From assembly GCA_036925085.1 (NCBI GenBank), contig JAUPFP010000144.1:62001-126000 (forward strand): a stretch of 64,000 nt of DNA, given 5' to 3'. Below, piece after piece: positions 12,469 through 25,200 of the stretch. The DNA comes from Brachycybe producta. Its lineage: Eukaryota; Arthropoda; Diplopoda; Playtdesmida; Andrognathidae. The notes under the pieces are model-generated. The model was given only the letters and a program-made list of their open reading frames with translations, did no database searches and was not told where the DNA came from. Within the stretch, counting starts at the first letter, position 1, and each line of letters begins with the position of its first letter. A program made the translations under genes and the position numbers.

Positions 12469-15400
12469 TACGTTCAACCTTAAACGTTCAACCTTATACG
12501 TTCAACCTTAAACGTTCAACCTTAAACATTCAACCTTAAATGTTCAACCTTAAATGTTCAACCTTAAACGTGAAACCTTAAACATGAAACCTTAAATGTT
12601 CAACCTTAAACGTTCAACCTTAAATGTTCAAAATTAAACGTTCAACCTTAAATGTGAAAGCTTAAACGTGAAACCTTAAACGTTCAACCTTAAACGTTCA
12701 ACCTTAAACGTTCAACCTTAAACGTTCAACCTTAAATGTTCAACCTTAAACGTTCAACCTTAAACGTTCAACCTTAAACGTTAAACCTTAAACGTTCAAC
12801 CGTAAACGTTCAACCTTAAACGTGAAACCTTAAACGTTCAACCTTAAATGTGAAACCTTAAACGTGTAACCTTAAACGTGAAACCTTAAACGTGAAACCT
12901 TAAACGTTCAACCTTAAATGTTCAACCTTAAACGTTCAACCTTAAACATTCAACCTTAAATGTGAAAGCTTAAACGTGAAACCTTATACGTTCAACTTTA
13001 AACATTCAACCTTAAGCGTGAAACCTTAAACATGAAACTTTAAATGTGAAACTTTAAACGTGAAACCTTAAATGTTCAACCTTAAACGTTCAACCTTAAA
13101 CGTTCAACCTTAAACGTTCAACCTTAAACGTTCAACCTTAAACGTGAAATCTTAAAGATTCAAACATAAACGTGAAACCTTAAACGTGTAACCTTAAACG
13201 TGAAACCTTAAACGTGAAACCTTAAACGTTCAACCGTAAATGTTCAATATTAAACGTTCAAACTTAAACGTTCAACCTTAAATGTTCAACTGTAAACATT
13301 CAACCTTAAACGTGAAACCTTAAACGTGAAACCTTAAACGTGAAACCTTAAACGTTCAACCTTAAACGTTCAACCTTAAACGTTCAACCTTAAACGTTCA
13401 ACCTTAAACGTTCAACCTTAAACGTTCAACCTTAAACGTTCAACCTTAAACGTTCAACCATAAACGTTCAACCTTAAACGTGAAACCTTAAACATTCAAC
13501 CTTAAACGTGAAACCTTAAACGTGAAACCTTAAACGTGAAACCTTAAACGTGAAACCTTAAACGTGAAACCTTAAACGTGAAACCTTAAACGTGAAACCT
13601 TTAACATTCAACCTTAAACGTGAAACCTTAAACGTGAAACCTTAAATGTGAAATCTTAAACGTTCAACCTTAAACGTGAAACCTTAAACGTGAAACCTTA
13701 AACGTGAAACATTAAACGTGAAACCTTAAACGTTCAACCTTAAACGTTCACAACCTTAAACATAAAACCTTAAATGTGAAACCTTAAATGTTCAACCTAA
13801 AACGTGAAACCTTAAACATGAAACCTTAAATGTGAAATCTTAAACGTTCAACCTTAAACGTTCAACCTTAAACGTTCAACCTTAAATGTTCAACCGTAAA
13901 TGTTCAACCTTAAACATTCAACCTTAAACATTCAACCTTAAACGTTCAACCTTAAATGTTCAACCTTAAACATGAAACCTTAAATGTGAAACCTTAAATG
14001 TTCAACCTTAAACGTGAAACCTTAAACGTGAAACCTTAAACGTGAAACCTTAAACGTTCAACCTTAAATGTTCAACCTTAAACGTTCAACCTTAAACATT
14101 CAACCTTAAATGTGAAAGCTTAAACGTTCAACCTTAAACGTGAAACCTTAAACGTGAAACCTTAAACGTTCAACCTTAAACGTGAAACCTTAAACGTTCA
14201 ACCTTAAACGTTCAACCTTAAATGTTCAACCTTAAACGTTCAACCTTAAACGTTCAACCTTAAACGTTCAACCTTAATCTTTCAACCTTAAACGTTCAAC
14301 CTTAAACGTTCAACCTTAAACGTTCAACCTTAAACGTTCAACCTTAAACGTTCAACATTAAACGTTCCATCTTAAACATTAAACCTTAAACGTTCAACCG
14401 TAAACGTTCAACCTTAAACGTGAAACCTTAAACGTTCAACCTTAAACGTGAAACCTTAAACGTGTAACCTTAAACGTGAAACCTTAAACGTGAAAGCTTA
14501 AACGTGAAACCTTAAACGTTCAACCTTAAATGTTTAACCTTATACATTCAACCTTAAACGTTCAACCTTAAATGTGAAAGCTTAAACGTGAAACCTTAAA
14601 CGTTCAACCTTAAACGTTCAACCTTAAACGTTCAACCTTAAACGTTCAACCTTAAATGTTCAACCTTAAACGTTCAACCTTAAACGTTCAACCTTAAACG
14701 TTCAACCTTAAACGTTAAACCTTAAACATTCAACCGTAAACGTTCAACCTTAAACGTGAAACCTTAAACGTTCAACCTTAAATGTGAAACCTTAAACATG
14801 TAACCTTAAACGTGAAACCTTAAACGTGAAACCTTAAACGTTCAACCTTAAATGTTCAACCTTAAACGTTCAACCTTAAACATTCAACCTTAAATGTGAA
14901 AGCTTAAACGTGAAACCTTATACGTTCAACTTTAAACATTCAACCTTAAGCGTGAAACCTTAAACGTGAAACTTTAAATGTGAAACTTTAAACGTGAAAC
15001 CTTAAATGTTCAACCTTAAACGTTCAACCTTAAACGTTCAACCTTAAACGTTCAACCTTAAACGTTCAACCTTAAAAGTTCAACCTTAAACGTTCAACCT
15101 TAAACGTTAATCCTTAAACGTTCAACCTTAAACGTTCCACCTTAAACATGAAACCTTAAACGTTCAACCGTAAACGTTCAACCTTAAACGTGAAATCTTA
15201 AACATTCAAACATAAACGTGAAACCTTAAATGTGTAACCTTAAACGTGAAACCTTAAACGTGAGACCTTAAACGTTCAACCTTAAATGTTCAACCTTAAA
15301 CGTTCAACCTTAAACGTTCAACCTTATATGTTCAACTTTAAACATTCAACCTTAAACATTCAACCTTAAACGTGAAACCTTAAATGTGAAACCTTAAACG

Positions 15401-16320
15401 TGAAACCTTAAACGTGAAACCTTAAACGTGAAACCTTAAACGTGAAACGTTAAACGTGAAACCTTAAACGTGAAACCTTAAACGTGAAACCTTAAACGTT
15501 AAACCTTAAACGTTCAACCTTAAACGTTCAACCTTAAATGTTCAACCTTAAACGTTCAACCTTAAACATTCAACCTTAAATGTGAAAGCTTAAACGTGAA
15601 ACCTTATACGTTCAACTTTAAACATTCAACCTTAAGCGTGAAACCTTAAACGTGAAACTTTAAATGTGAAACTTTAAACGTGAAACCTTAAATGTTCAAC
15701 CTTAAACGTTCAACCTTAAACGTTCAACCTTAAACGTTCAACCTTAAACGTTCAACCTTAAAAGTTCAACCTTAAACGTTCAACCTTAAACGTTAATCCT
15801 TAAACGTTCAACCTTAAACGTTCCACCTTAAACATGAAACCTTAAACGTTCAACCGTAAACGTTCAACCTTAAACGTGAAATCTTAAACATTCAAACATA
15901 AACGTGAAACCTTAAATGTGTAACCTTAAACGTGAAACCTTAAACGTGAGACCTTAAACGTTCAACCTTAAATGTTCAACCTTAAACGTTCAACCTTAAA
16001 TGTTCAACCTTATATGTTCAACTTTAAACATTCAACCTTAAACATTCAACCTTAAACGTGAAACCTTAAATGTGAAACCTTAAACGTGAAACCTTAAACG
16101 TGAAACCTTAAACGTGAAACCTTAAACGTGAAACGTTTAAACGTGAAACCTTAAACGTGAAACCTTAAACGTGAAACCTTAAACGTTAAACCTTAAACGT
16201 TCAACCTTAAACGTTCAACCTTAAACATTCAACCTTAAACGTGAAACCTTAAACATTCAACCTTAAACATGAACCTTAAACGTGAAACCTTAAACGTTCA
16301 ACCTTAAACGTTCAACCTTA
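12469..16320 (+). repeat. HOR block B, first copy
   Basis: This block follows block A and runs to the next TTATACG pair at 16321. Diagnostic variants are TTAAAGATTCAAAC near 13153, CGTTCACAACC at 13745 (a +2 insertion, the first register break of the window), CGTTCCATC with CATTAAACC near 14364, and CGTGAAACGTTAAACG near 15441. The same ordered set recurs at 21.6-25.7 kb. The block ends with its own 686-bp tandem duplication. Confidence 0.82.
14840..16211 (+). repeat. 686-bp tandem duplication in block B
   Basis: The signature block at 14894 recurs at 15580, TTATATG near 15325 recurs near 16011, and CGTGAAACG at 15441 recurs at 16127. Each offset is 686 bp (49 monomers). Intervening monomers agree apart from a missing CGTTCAACC-type unit, a single CpG decay and an extra T at 16136, where the second copy enters the indel-rich zone. 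The same 49-monomer step relates two signature blocks in the first HOR copy (2446 and 3132). Confidence 0.88.
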
Positions 16321-19300
16321 TACGTTCAACCTTAAACGTTCAACCTTATACGTTCAACCTTAAACGTTCAACCTTAAACATTCAACCTTAAATGTTCAAC
16401 CTTAAATGTTCAACCTTAAACGTGAAACCTTAAACATGAAATCTTAAACGTTCAACCTTAAAACGTTCAACCATAATCGTTCAACCTTAAACGTTCAACC
16501 TTAAACGTTCAACCTTAAACGTTCAACCTTAAACGTTCAACCTTAAACGTTCAACCTTAAACGTTCAAAAATAATCGTTCAACCTTAAACATTCAACCTT
16601 AAACGTTCAACCTTAAACGTTTCAACCTTAAATGTTCAACCTTAAACGTTCAACCTTAAACGTTCAACCTTAAACGTTCAACCTTAAACGTTCAACCTTA
16701 AATGTGAAAGCTTAAACGTGAAACCTTAAACGTTCAACCTTAAACGTTCAACTTAAATGTTCAACCTTAAACGTTCAACCTTAAACGTTCAACCTTAAAC
16801 GTTAAACCTTAAACGTTCAACCGTAAACGTTCAACCTTAAACGAGAAACCTTAAACGTTCAACCTTAAACGTGAAACCTTAAACGTGTAACCTTAAACGT
16901 GAAACCTTAAACGTGAAACCTTAAACGTTCAACCTTAAATGTTCAACCTTAAACGTTCAACCTTAAACGTTCAACCTTAAATGTGAAAGCTTAAACGTGA
17001 AACCTTAAACGTTTAACTTTAAACGTTCAACCTTAACGTGAAACCTTAAACGTTCAACCTTAAACGTGAAACCTTAAACGTGTAACCTTAAACGTGAAAC
17101 CTTAAATGTGAAACCTTAAACGTTCAACCTTAAATGTTCAACCTTAAACGTTCAACCTTAAACGTTCAACCTTAAATGTGAAAGCTTAAACGTGAAACCT
17201 TATACGTTCAACTTTTAAACATTCAACCTTAAGCGTGAAACCTTAAACGTGAAACTTTAAACGTTCAACCTTAAACGTTCAACCTTAAACGTTCAACCTT
17301 AAACGTTCAACCTTAAACGTTCAACCTTAAACGTTCAACCTTAAACGTTCAACCTTAAACGGTAATCCTTAAATGTTCAACCTTAAATGTCCCACCTTAA
17401 ACATGAAACCTTAAACGTTCAACCTTAAACGTTAAACCTTAAACGTTCAACCGTAAACGTTCAACTTTAAACGTGAAACCTTAAACGTTCAACCTTAAAT
17501 GTGAAACCTTAAAAGTGTAACCTTAAACGTGAAACCTTAAACGTGAAACCTTAAACGTTCAACCTTAAATGTTCAACCTTAAACGTTCAACCTTAAACAT
17601 TCAACCTTAAATGTGAAAGCTTAAACGTGAAACCTTATACGTTCAACTTTAAACATTCAACCTTAAGCGTGAAACCTTAAACGTGAAACTTTAAATGTGA
17701 AACTTTAAACGTGAAACCTTAAATGTTCAACCTTAAACGTTCAACCTTAAACGTTCAACCTTAAACGTTCAACCTTAAACGTTCAACATTAAACGTTCAA
17801 CCTTAAAAGTTCAACCTTAAACGTTCAACCTTAACGTTCAAACCTTAAACGTTAATCCTTAAACGTTCAACCTTAAACGTTCCACCTTAAACATGAAACC
17901 TTAAACGTTCCACCTTAAACATGAAACCTTAAACGTTCAACCGTAAACGTTCAACCTTAAACGTGAAATCTTAAACATTCAAACATAAACGTGAAACCTT
18001 AAACGTGTAACCTTAAACGTGAAAACCTTAAACGTGAGACCTTAAACGTTCAACCTTAAATGTTCAACCTTAAACGTTCAACCTTAAACGTTCAACCTTA
18101 AATGTTCAACTTTAAACATTCAACCTTAAACATTCAACCTTAAACGTAAAACCTTAAACGTGAAACCTTAAACGTTAAACCTTAAACGTTAAACCTTAAA
18201 CGTTCAACCTTAAACGTTCAACCTTAAATGTTCAAAATTAAATGTTCAACCATAAACGTTCAACCTTAAACATGAACCCTTAAATGTTCAACCTTAAACA
18301 TTCAACCTTAACGTTCAACCTTAAACGTTCAACCTTATACGTTCAACCTTAAACGCTCAACCTTATACGTTCAACCTTAAACGTTCAACCTTAAACATTC
18401 AACCTTAAATGTTCAAACCTTAAATGTTCAACCTTAAACGTGAAACCTTAAACATGAAATCTTAAACGTTCAACCTTAAACGTTCAACCATAATCGTTCA
18501 ACCTTAAACGTTCAACCTTAAACGTTCAACCTTAAACGTTCAACCTTAAACGTTCAACCTTAAACGTTCAACCTAAACGTTCAACCATAATCGTTCAACC
18601 TTAAACATTCAACCTTAAACGTTCAACCTTAAACGTTCAACCTTAACGTTCAACCGTAAACGTTCAACCTTAAACGTGAAACCTTAAACGTTCAACCTTA
18701 AACGTGAAACCTTAAACGTGTAACCTTAAACGTGAAACCTTAAACGTGAAACCTTAAACGTTCAACCTTAAATGTTCAACCTTAAACGTTCAACCTTAAA
18801 CGTTCAACCTTAAACGTTCAACCTTAAACGTTCAACCTTAAATGTGAAAGCTTAAACGTGAAACCTTAAACGTTCAACCCTTAAACGTTCAACCTTAAAT
18901 GTTCAACCTTAAACGTTCAACCTTAAACGTTCAACCTTAAACGTTAAACCTTAAACGTTCAACCGTAAACGTTCAACCTTAAACGAGAAACCTAAACGTT
19001 CAACCTTAAACGTGAACCTTAAACGTGTAACCTTAAACGTGAAACCTTAAACGTGAAACCTTAAACGTTCAACCTTAAATGTTCAACCTTAAACGTTCAA
19101 CCTTAAACCTTCAACCTTAATGTGAAAGCTTAAACGTGAAACCTTAAACGTTTAACTTTAAACGTTCAACCTTAAACGTGAAACCTTAAACGTTCAACCT
19201 TAAACGTGAACCTTAAACGTGTAACCTTAAACGTGAAACCTTAAATGTGAAACCTTAAACGTTCAACCTTAAATGTTCAACCTTAAACGTTCAACCTTAA

Positions 19301-19365
19301 ACGTTCAACCTTAAATGTGAAGCTTAAACGTGAAACCTTATACGTTCAACTTTAAACATTCACCT
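16130..19365. other. Indel-rich zone 1 (probable low consensus quality)
   Basis: About 20 one-base gains or losses break the 14-bp register here, nearly all in short homopolymers. Examples are an extra T at 16136 and 17213, an extra A at 16470 and 18023, an extra C at 18879, and a lost A near 16268, 17034, 18309, 18643, 19015, 19118, 19208 and 19320. The preceding 16.1 kb has one register change that I found (+2 at 13745). Homologous copies at 9.3-12 kb and 19.4-20.9 kb lack these indels. The pattern resembles uncorrected long-read error more than mutation, although slippage in one sub-block cannot be excluded by eye. Confidence 0.8.
16321..18335 (+). repeat. Partial block A, second copy
   Basis: It starts at a TTATACG pair (16321/16349) and carries ACCATAATCG-type monomers at about 16480 and 16570, CGAGAAACC near 16851, signature blocks at 17176 and 17611, and TGTTCAAAATTAAATG at 18231. 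It then jumps to a new TTATACG pair at 18336 without the type B run and AATCGTTAAACC part that end block A elsewhere. The length is about 2,015 bp (near 144 monomers). It lies in the indel-rich zone, so its truncation could reflect assembly as well as biology. Confidence 0.78.
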
Positions 19366-21607
19366 TAAGCGTGAAACCTTAAACGTGAAACTTTAAACGT
19401 TCAACCTTAAACGTTCAACCTTAAACGTTCAACCTTAAACGTTCAACCTTAAACGTTCAACCTTAAACGTTCAACCTTAAACGTTCAACCTTAAACGTTA
19501 ATCCTTAAATGTTCAACCTTAAATGTCCCACCTTAAACATGAAACCTTAAACGTTCAACCTTAAACGTTAAACCTTAAACGTTCAACCGTAAACGTTCAA
19601 CTTTAAACGTGAAACCTTAAACGTTCAACCTTAAATGTGAAACCTTAAACGTGTAACCTTAAACGTGAAACCTTAAACGTGAAACCTTAAACGTTCAACC
19701 TTAAATGTTCAACCTTAAACGTTCAACCTTAAACATTCAACCTTAAATGTGAAAGCTTAAACGTGAAACCTTATACGTTCAACTTTAAACATTCAACCTT
19801 AAGCGTGAAACCTTAAACGTGAAACTTTAAATGTGAAACTTTAAACGTGAAACCTTAAATGTTCAACCTTAAACGTTCAACCTTAAACGTTCAACCTTAA
19901 ACGTTCAACCTTAAACGTTCAACATTAAACGTTCAACCTTAAAAGTTCAACCTTAAACGTTCAACCTTAAACGTTCAACCTTAAACGTTAATCCTTAAAC
20001 GTTCAACCTTAAACGTTCCACCTTAAACATGAAACCTTAAACGTTCCACCTTAAACATGAAACCTTAAACGTTCAACCGTAAACGTTCAACCTTAAACGT
20101 GAAATCTTAAACATTCAAACATAAACGTGAAACCTTAAACGTGTAACCTTAAACGTGAAACCTTAAACGTGAGACCTTAAACGTTCAACCTTAAATGTTC
20201 AACCTTAAACGTTCAACCTTAAACGTTCAACCTTAAATGTTCAACTTTAAACATTCAACCTTAAACATTCAACCTTAAATGTAAAACCTTAAACGTGAAA
20301 CCTTAAACGTTAAACCTTAAACGTTAAACCTTAAACGTTCAACCTTAAACGTTCAACCTTAAATGTTCAAAATTAAATGTTCAACCATAAACGTTCAACC
20401 TTAAACATGAACCCTTAAATGTTCAACCTTAAACATTCAACCTTAAACGTGAAACCTTAAACGTGAAACCTTAAACGTGAAACCTTAAACGTGAAACCTT
20501 AAACGTGAAACCTTAAACGTGAAACCTTAAACGTGAAACCTTAAACGTGAAACCTTAAACGTGAAACCTTAAACATTCAACCTTAAACGTGAAACCTTAA
20601 ACGTGACACCTTAAATGTGAAATCTTAAACGTTCAACCTTAAACGTGAAACCTTAAACGTGAAACCTTAAACATGAAACCTAAAACGTTCAACCTTAAAC
20701 GTTCAACCTTAAATGTTCAACCATAAATGTTCAACCTTAAACATTCAACCTTAAATGTTCAACCTTAAACATGAAACCTTAAATGTGAAACCTTAAATGT
20801 TCAACCTTAAACGTGAAACCTTAAACGTGAAACCTTAAATGTGAAATCTTAAACATTCAACCTTAAACGTTCAACCTTAAACGTGAAACCTTAAACGTGA
20901 AACCTTAAACGTTCAACCTTAAATGTTCAACCTTAAACATTCAACCTTAAACATTCAACCTTAAATGTGAAACCTTAAACGTGAAACCTTAATCCTTAAA
21001 CCTTAAACGTTCAACCTTAAAACGTTCAACCTTAAACGTTCAACCTTAAACGTTCAACCTTAAACGTTCAACCTTAAACGTGAAACCTTAACATGAAACC
21101 TTAAACGTTCAACCTTAAATGTTCAACCTTAAACATTCAACCTTAAACATTCAACCTTAAACATTCAACCTTAAATGTGAAACCTTAAACGTGAAACCTT
21201 AATCGTTAAACCTTAAACGTTCAACCTTAAACGTTCAACCTTAAATGTTCAACCTTAACGTTCAACCATAAACGTTCAACCTTAACGTGAAACCTTAAAT
21301 ATTCAACCTTAAACATTCAACCTTAAACGTGAAACCTTAATGTGAAACCTTAAAACGTGAAACCTTAAACGTGAAACCTTAAACGTGAAACCTTAAACGT
21401 GAAACGTTTAAACGTGAAACCTTAAACGTGAAACCTTAAACGTGGAAACCTTAAACGTTCAACCTTAAACGTTCAACCTTAAACGTTCAACCTTAAACGT
21501 TCAACCTTAAACATTCAACCTTAAACGTGAAACCTTAAACATTCAACCTTAAACATGAAACCTTAAACGTGAAACCTTAAACGTTCAACCTTAAACGTTC
21601 AACCTTA
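18336..21607 (+). repeat. HOR block A, third copy (full)
   Basis: The block is about 3,272 bp between TTATACG pairs at 18336/18364 and 21608/21633, almost the length of the first block A (3,276 bp). The order of rare variants is the same: ACCATAATCG pair 18487/18589, CGAGAAACC near 18984, signature blocks 19315 and 19747, TGTTCAAAATTAAATG 20366, CCTAAAACG near 20679 and AATCGTTAAACC near 21202. The first kilobase and the part after 21.0 kb carry one-base indels; 19.38-20.9 kb keeps register. Confidence 0.83.
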
Positions 21608-22295
21608 TACGTTCAACCTTAAACGTTCAACTTATACGTTCAACCTTAACGTTCAACCTTAAACATTCAACCTTAAATGTTCAACCTTAAATGTTCAACC
21701 TTAAACGTGAAACCTTAAACATGAAACCTTAAACGTTCAACCTTAAACGTTCAACCTTAAACGTTCAACCTTAAATGTTCAACCTAAACGTTCAACCTTA
21801 AATGTGAAAGCTTAAACGTGAAACCTTAAACGTTCAACCTTAAATGTTCAACCTTAAACGTTCAACCTTAAACGTTCAACCTTAAATGTTCAACCTTAAA
21901 ACGTTCAACCTTAAACGTTCAACCTTAAACGTTAAACCTTAAACGTTCAACCGTAAACGTTCAACCTTAAACGTGAAACCTTAAACGTTCAACCTTAAAT
22001 GTGAAACCTTAAACGTGTAACCTTAAACGTGAAACCTTAAACGTGAAACCTTAAACGTTCAACCTTAAATGTTCAACCTTAAAACGTTCAACCTTAAACA
22101 TTCAACCTTAAATGTGAAGCTTAAACGTGAAACCTTATACGTTCAACTTTAAAAATTCAACTTAAGCGTGAAACCTTAAACATGAAACTTTAAATGTGAA
22201 ACTTTAAACGTGAAACCTAAATGTTCAACCTTAAACGTTCAACCTTAAACGTTCAACCTTAAACGTTCAACCTTAACGTGAAATCTTAAAGATTT
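21015..22295. other. Indel-rich zone 2 (probable low consensus quality)
   Basis: Roughly 18 single-base indels in 1.3 kb, again in homopolymers: extra A near 21018, 21353, 21900 and 22082; extra T at 21409 and 22293; extra G at 21444; lost A near 21090, 21257, 21284, 21340, 21649, 22117 and 22276; lost C near 21632 and 22161. The zone stops abruptly at about 22.3 kb, after which one register change is seen up to about 26.4 kb. It also holds the only clear TpA form of the CpG site, near 21300. Confidence 0.8.
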
Positions 22296-25200
22296 CAAAC
22301 ATAAACGTGAAACCTTAAACGTGTAACCTTAAACGTGAAACCTTAAACGTGAAACCTTAAACGTTCAACCGTAAATGTTCAACCTTAAACGTTCAACCTT
22401 AAACGTTCAACCTTAAACGTTCAACTGTAAACATTCAACCTTAAACATTCAACCTTAAACATTCAACCTTAAACGTGAAACCTTAAACGTGAAACCTTAA
22501 ACGTTCAACCTTAAACGTTCAACCTTAAACGTTCAACCTTAAACGTTCAACCTTAAACGTTCAACCTTAAATGTTCAACCTTAAACGTTCAACCTTAAAC
22601 ATTCAACCTTAAATGTGAAAGCTTAAACGTGAAACCTTATACGTTCAACTTTAAAAATTCAACCTTAAGCGTGAAACCTTAAACATGAAACTTTAAATGT
22701 GAAACTTTAAACGTGAAACCTTAAATGTTCAACCTTAAACGTTCAACCTTAAACGTTCAACCTTAAACGTTCAACCTTAAACGTGAAATCTTAAAGATTC
22801 AAACATAAACGTGAAACCTTAAACGTGTAACCTTAAACGTGAAACCTTAAACGTGAAACCTTAAACGTTCAACCGTAAATGTTCAACCTTAAACGTTCAA
22901 CCTTAAACGTTCAACCTTAAACGTTCAACTGTAAACATTCAACCTTAAACATTCAACCTTAAACATTCAACCTTAAACGTGAAACCTTAAACGTGAAACC
23001 TTAAACGTTCAACCTTAAACGTGAAACCTTAAACATTCAACCTTAAACGTGAAACCTTAAACGTGAAACCTTAAACGTGAAACCTTAAATGTGAAACCTT
23101 AAATGTGAAACCTTAAACGTGAAACCTTAAACGTGAAACCTTAAACGTGAAACCTTAAACGTGAAACCTTTAACATTCAACCTTAAACGTGAAACCTTAA
23201 ACGTGAAACCTTAAATGTGAAATCTTAAACGTTCAACCTTAAACGTGAAACCTTAAACGTGAAACCTTAAACGTGAAACCTTAAACGTGAAACCTTAAAC
23301 GTTCACCCTTAAACGTTCAACCTTAAACATAAAACTTTAAATGTGAAACCTTAAATGTTCAACCTGAAACGTGAAACCTTAAACATGAAACCTTAAATGT
23401 GAAATCTTAAACGTTCAACCTTAAACGTTCAACCTTAAACGTTCAACCTTAAATGTTCAACCGTAAATGTTCAACCTTAAACATTCAACCTTAAACATTC
23501 AACCTTAAACGTTCAACCTTAAATGTTCAACCTTAAACATGAAACCTTAAATGTGAAACCTTAAATGTTCAACCTTAAACGTGAAACCTTAAACGTGAAA
23601 CCTTAAACGTGAAACCTTAAACGTTCAACCTTAAATGTTCAACCTTAAACGTTCAACCTTAAACATTCAACCTTAAATGTGAAAGCTTAAACGTTCAACC
23701 TTAAACGTGAAACCTTAAACGTGAAACCTTAAACGTTCAACCTTAAACGTGAAACCTTAAACGTTCAACCTTAAACGTTCAACCTTAAACGTTCAACCTT
23801 AAACGTTCAACCTTAAACGTTCAACCTTAAACGTTCAACCTTAATCGTTCAACCTTAAACGTTCAACCTTAAACGTTCAACCTTAAACGTTCAACCTTAA
23901 ACGTTCAACCTTAAACGTTCAACCTTAAACGTTCAACCTTAAACGTTCCATCTTAAACATTAAACCTTAAACGTTCAACCGTAAACGTTCAACCTTAAAC
24001 GTGAAACATTAAACGTTCAACCTTAAACGTGAAACCTTAAACGGTAACCTTAAACGTGAAACCTTAAACGTGAAAGCTTAAACGTGAAACCTTAAACGTT
24101 CAACCTTAAATGTTCAACCTTATACATTCAACCTTAAACGTTCAACCTTAAATGTGAAAGCTTAAACGTTCAACCTTAAACGTTCAACCTTAAACGTTCA
24201 ACCTTAAACGTTCAACCTTAAACGTTCAACCTTAAATGTTCAACCTTAAACGTTCAACCTTAAACGTTCAACCTTAAACGTTCAACCTTAAACGTTAAAC
24301 CTTAAACGTTCAACCGTAAACGTTCAACCTTAAACGTGAAACCTTAAACGTTCAACCTTAAATGTGAAACCTTAAACGTGTAACCTTAAACGTGAAACCT
24401 TAAACGTGAAACCTTAAACGTTCAACCTTAAATGTTCAACCTTAAACGTTCAACCTTAAACATTCAACCTTAAATGTGAAAGCTTAAACGTGAAACCTTA
24501 TACGTTCAACTTTAAACATTCAACCTTAAGCGTGAGACCTTAAACGTGATACTTTAAATGTGAAACTTTAAACGTGAAACCTTAAATGTTCAACCTTAAA
24601 CGTTCAACCTTAAACGTTCAACCTTAAACGTTCAACCTTAAACGTTCAACCTTAAAAGTTCAACCTTAAACGTTCAACCTTAAACGTTCAACCTTAAACG
24701 TTAATCCTTAAACGTTCAACCTTAAACGTTCCACCTTAAACATGAAACCTTAAACGTTCAACCGTAAACGTTCAACCTTAAACGTGAAATCTTAAACATT
24801 CAAACATAAACATGAAACCTTAAATGTGTAACCTTAAACGTGAAACCTTAAGCGTGAGACCTTAAACGTTCAACCTTAAATGTTCAACCTTAAACGTTCA
24901 ACCTTAAACGTTCAACCTTATATGTTCAACTTTAAACATTCAACCTTAAACATTCAACCTTAAACGTGAAACCTTAAACGTGAAACCTTAAACGTTAAAC
25001 CTTAAACGTTAAACCTTAAACGTTCAACCTTAAACGTTCAACCTTAAATGTTCAAAATTAAATGTTCAACCATAAACGTTCAACCTTAAACGTGAACCCT
25101 TAAATGTTCAACCTTAAACATTCAACCTTAAACGTGAAACCTTAAACGTGAAACCTTAAACGTGAAACCTTAAACGTGAAACCTTAAACGTGAAACCTTA

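Noticed and set aside
16128-16142. GTTTAAAC palindrome at 16134 and 21407 as a meaningful site
   Set aside because: Created by an extra T within indel-rich zones; clean homologous monomers have CGTTAAACG.
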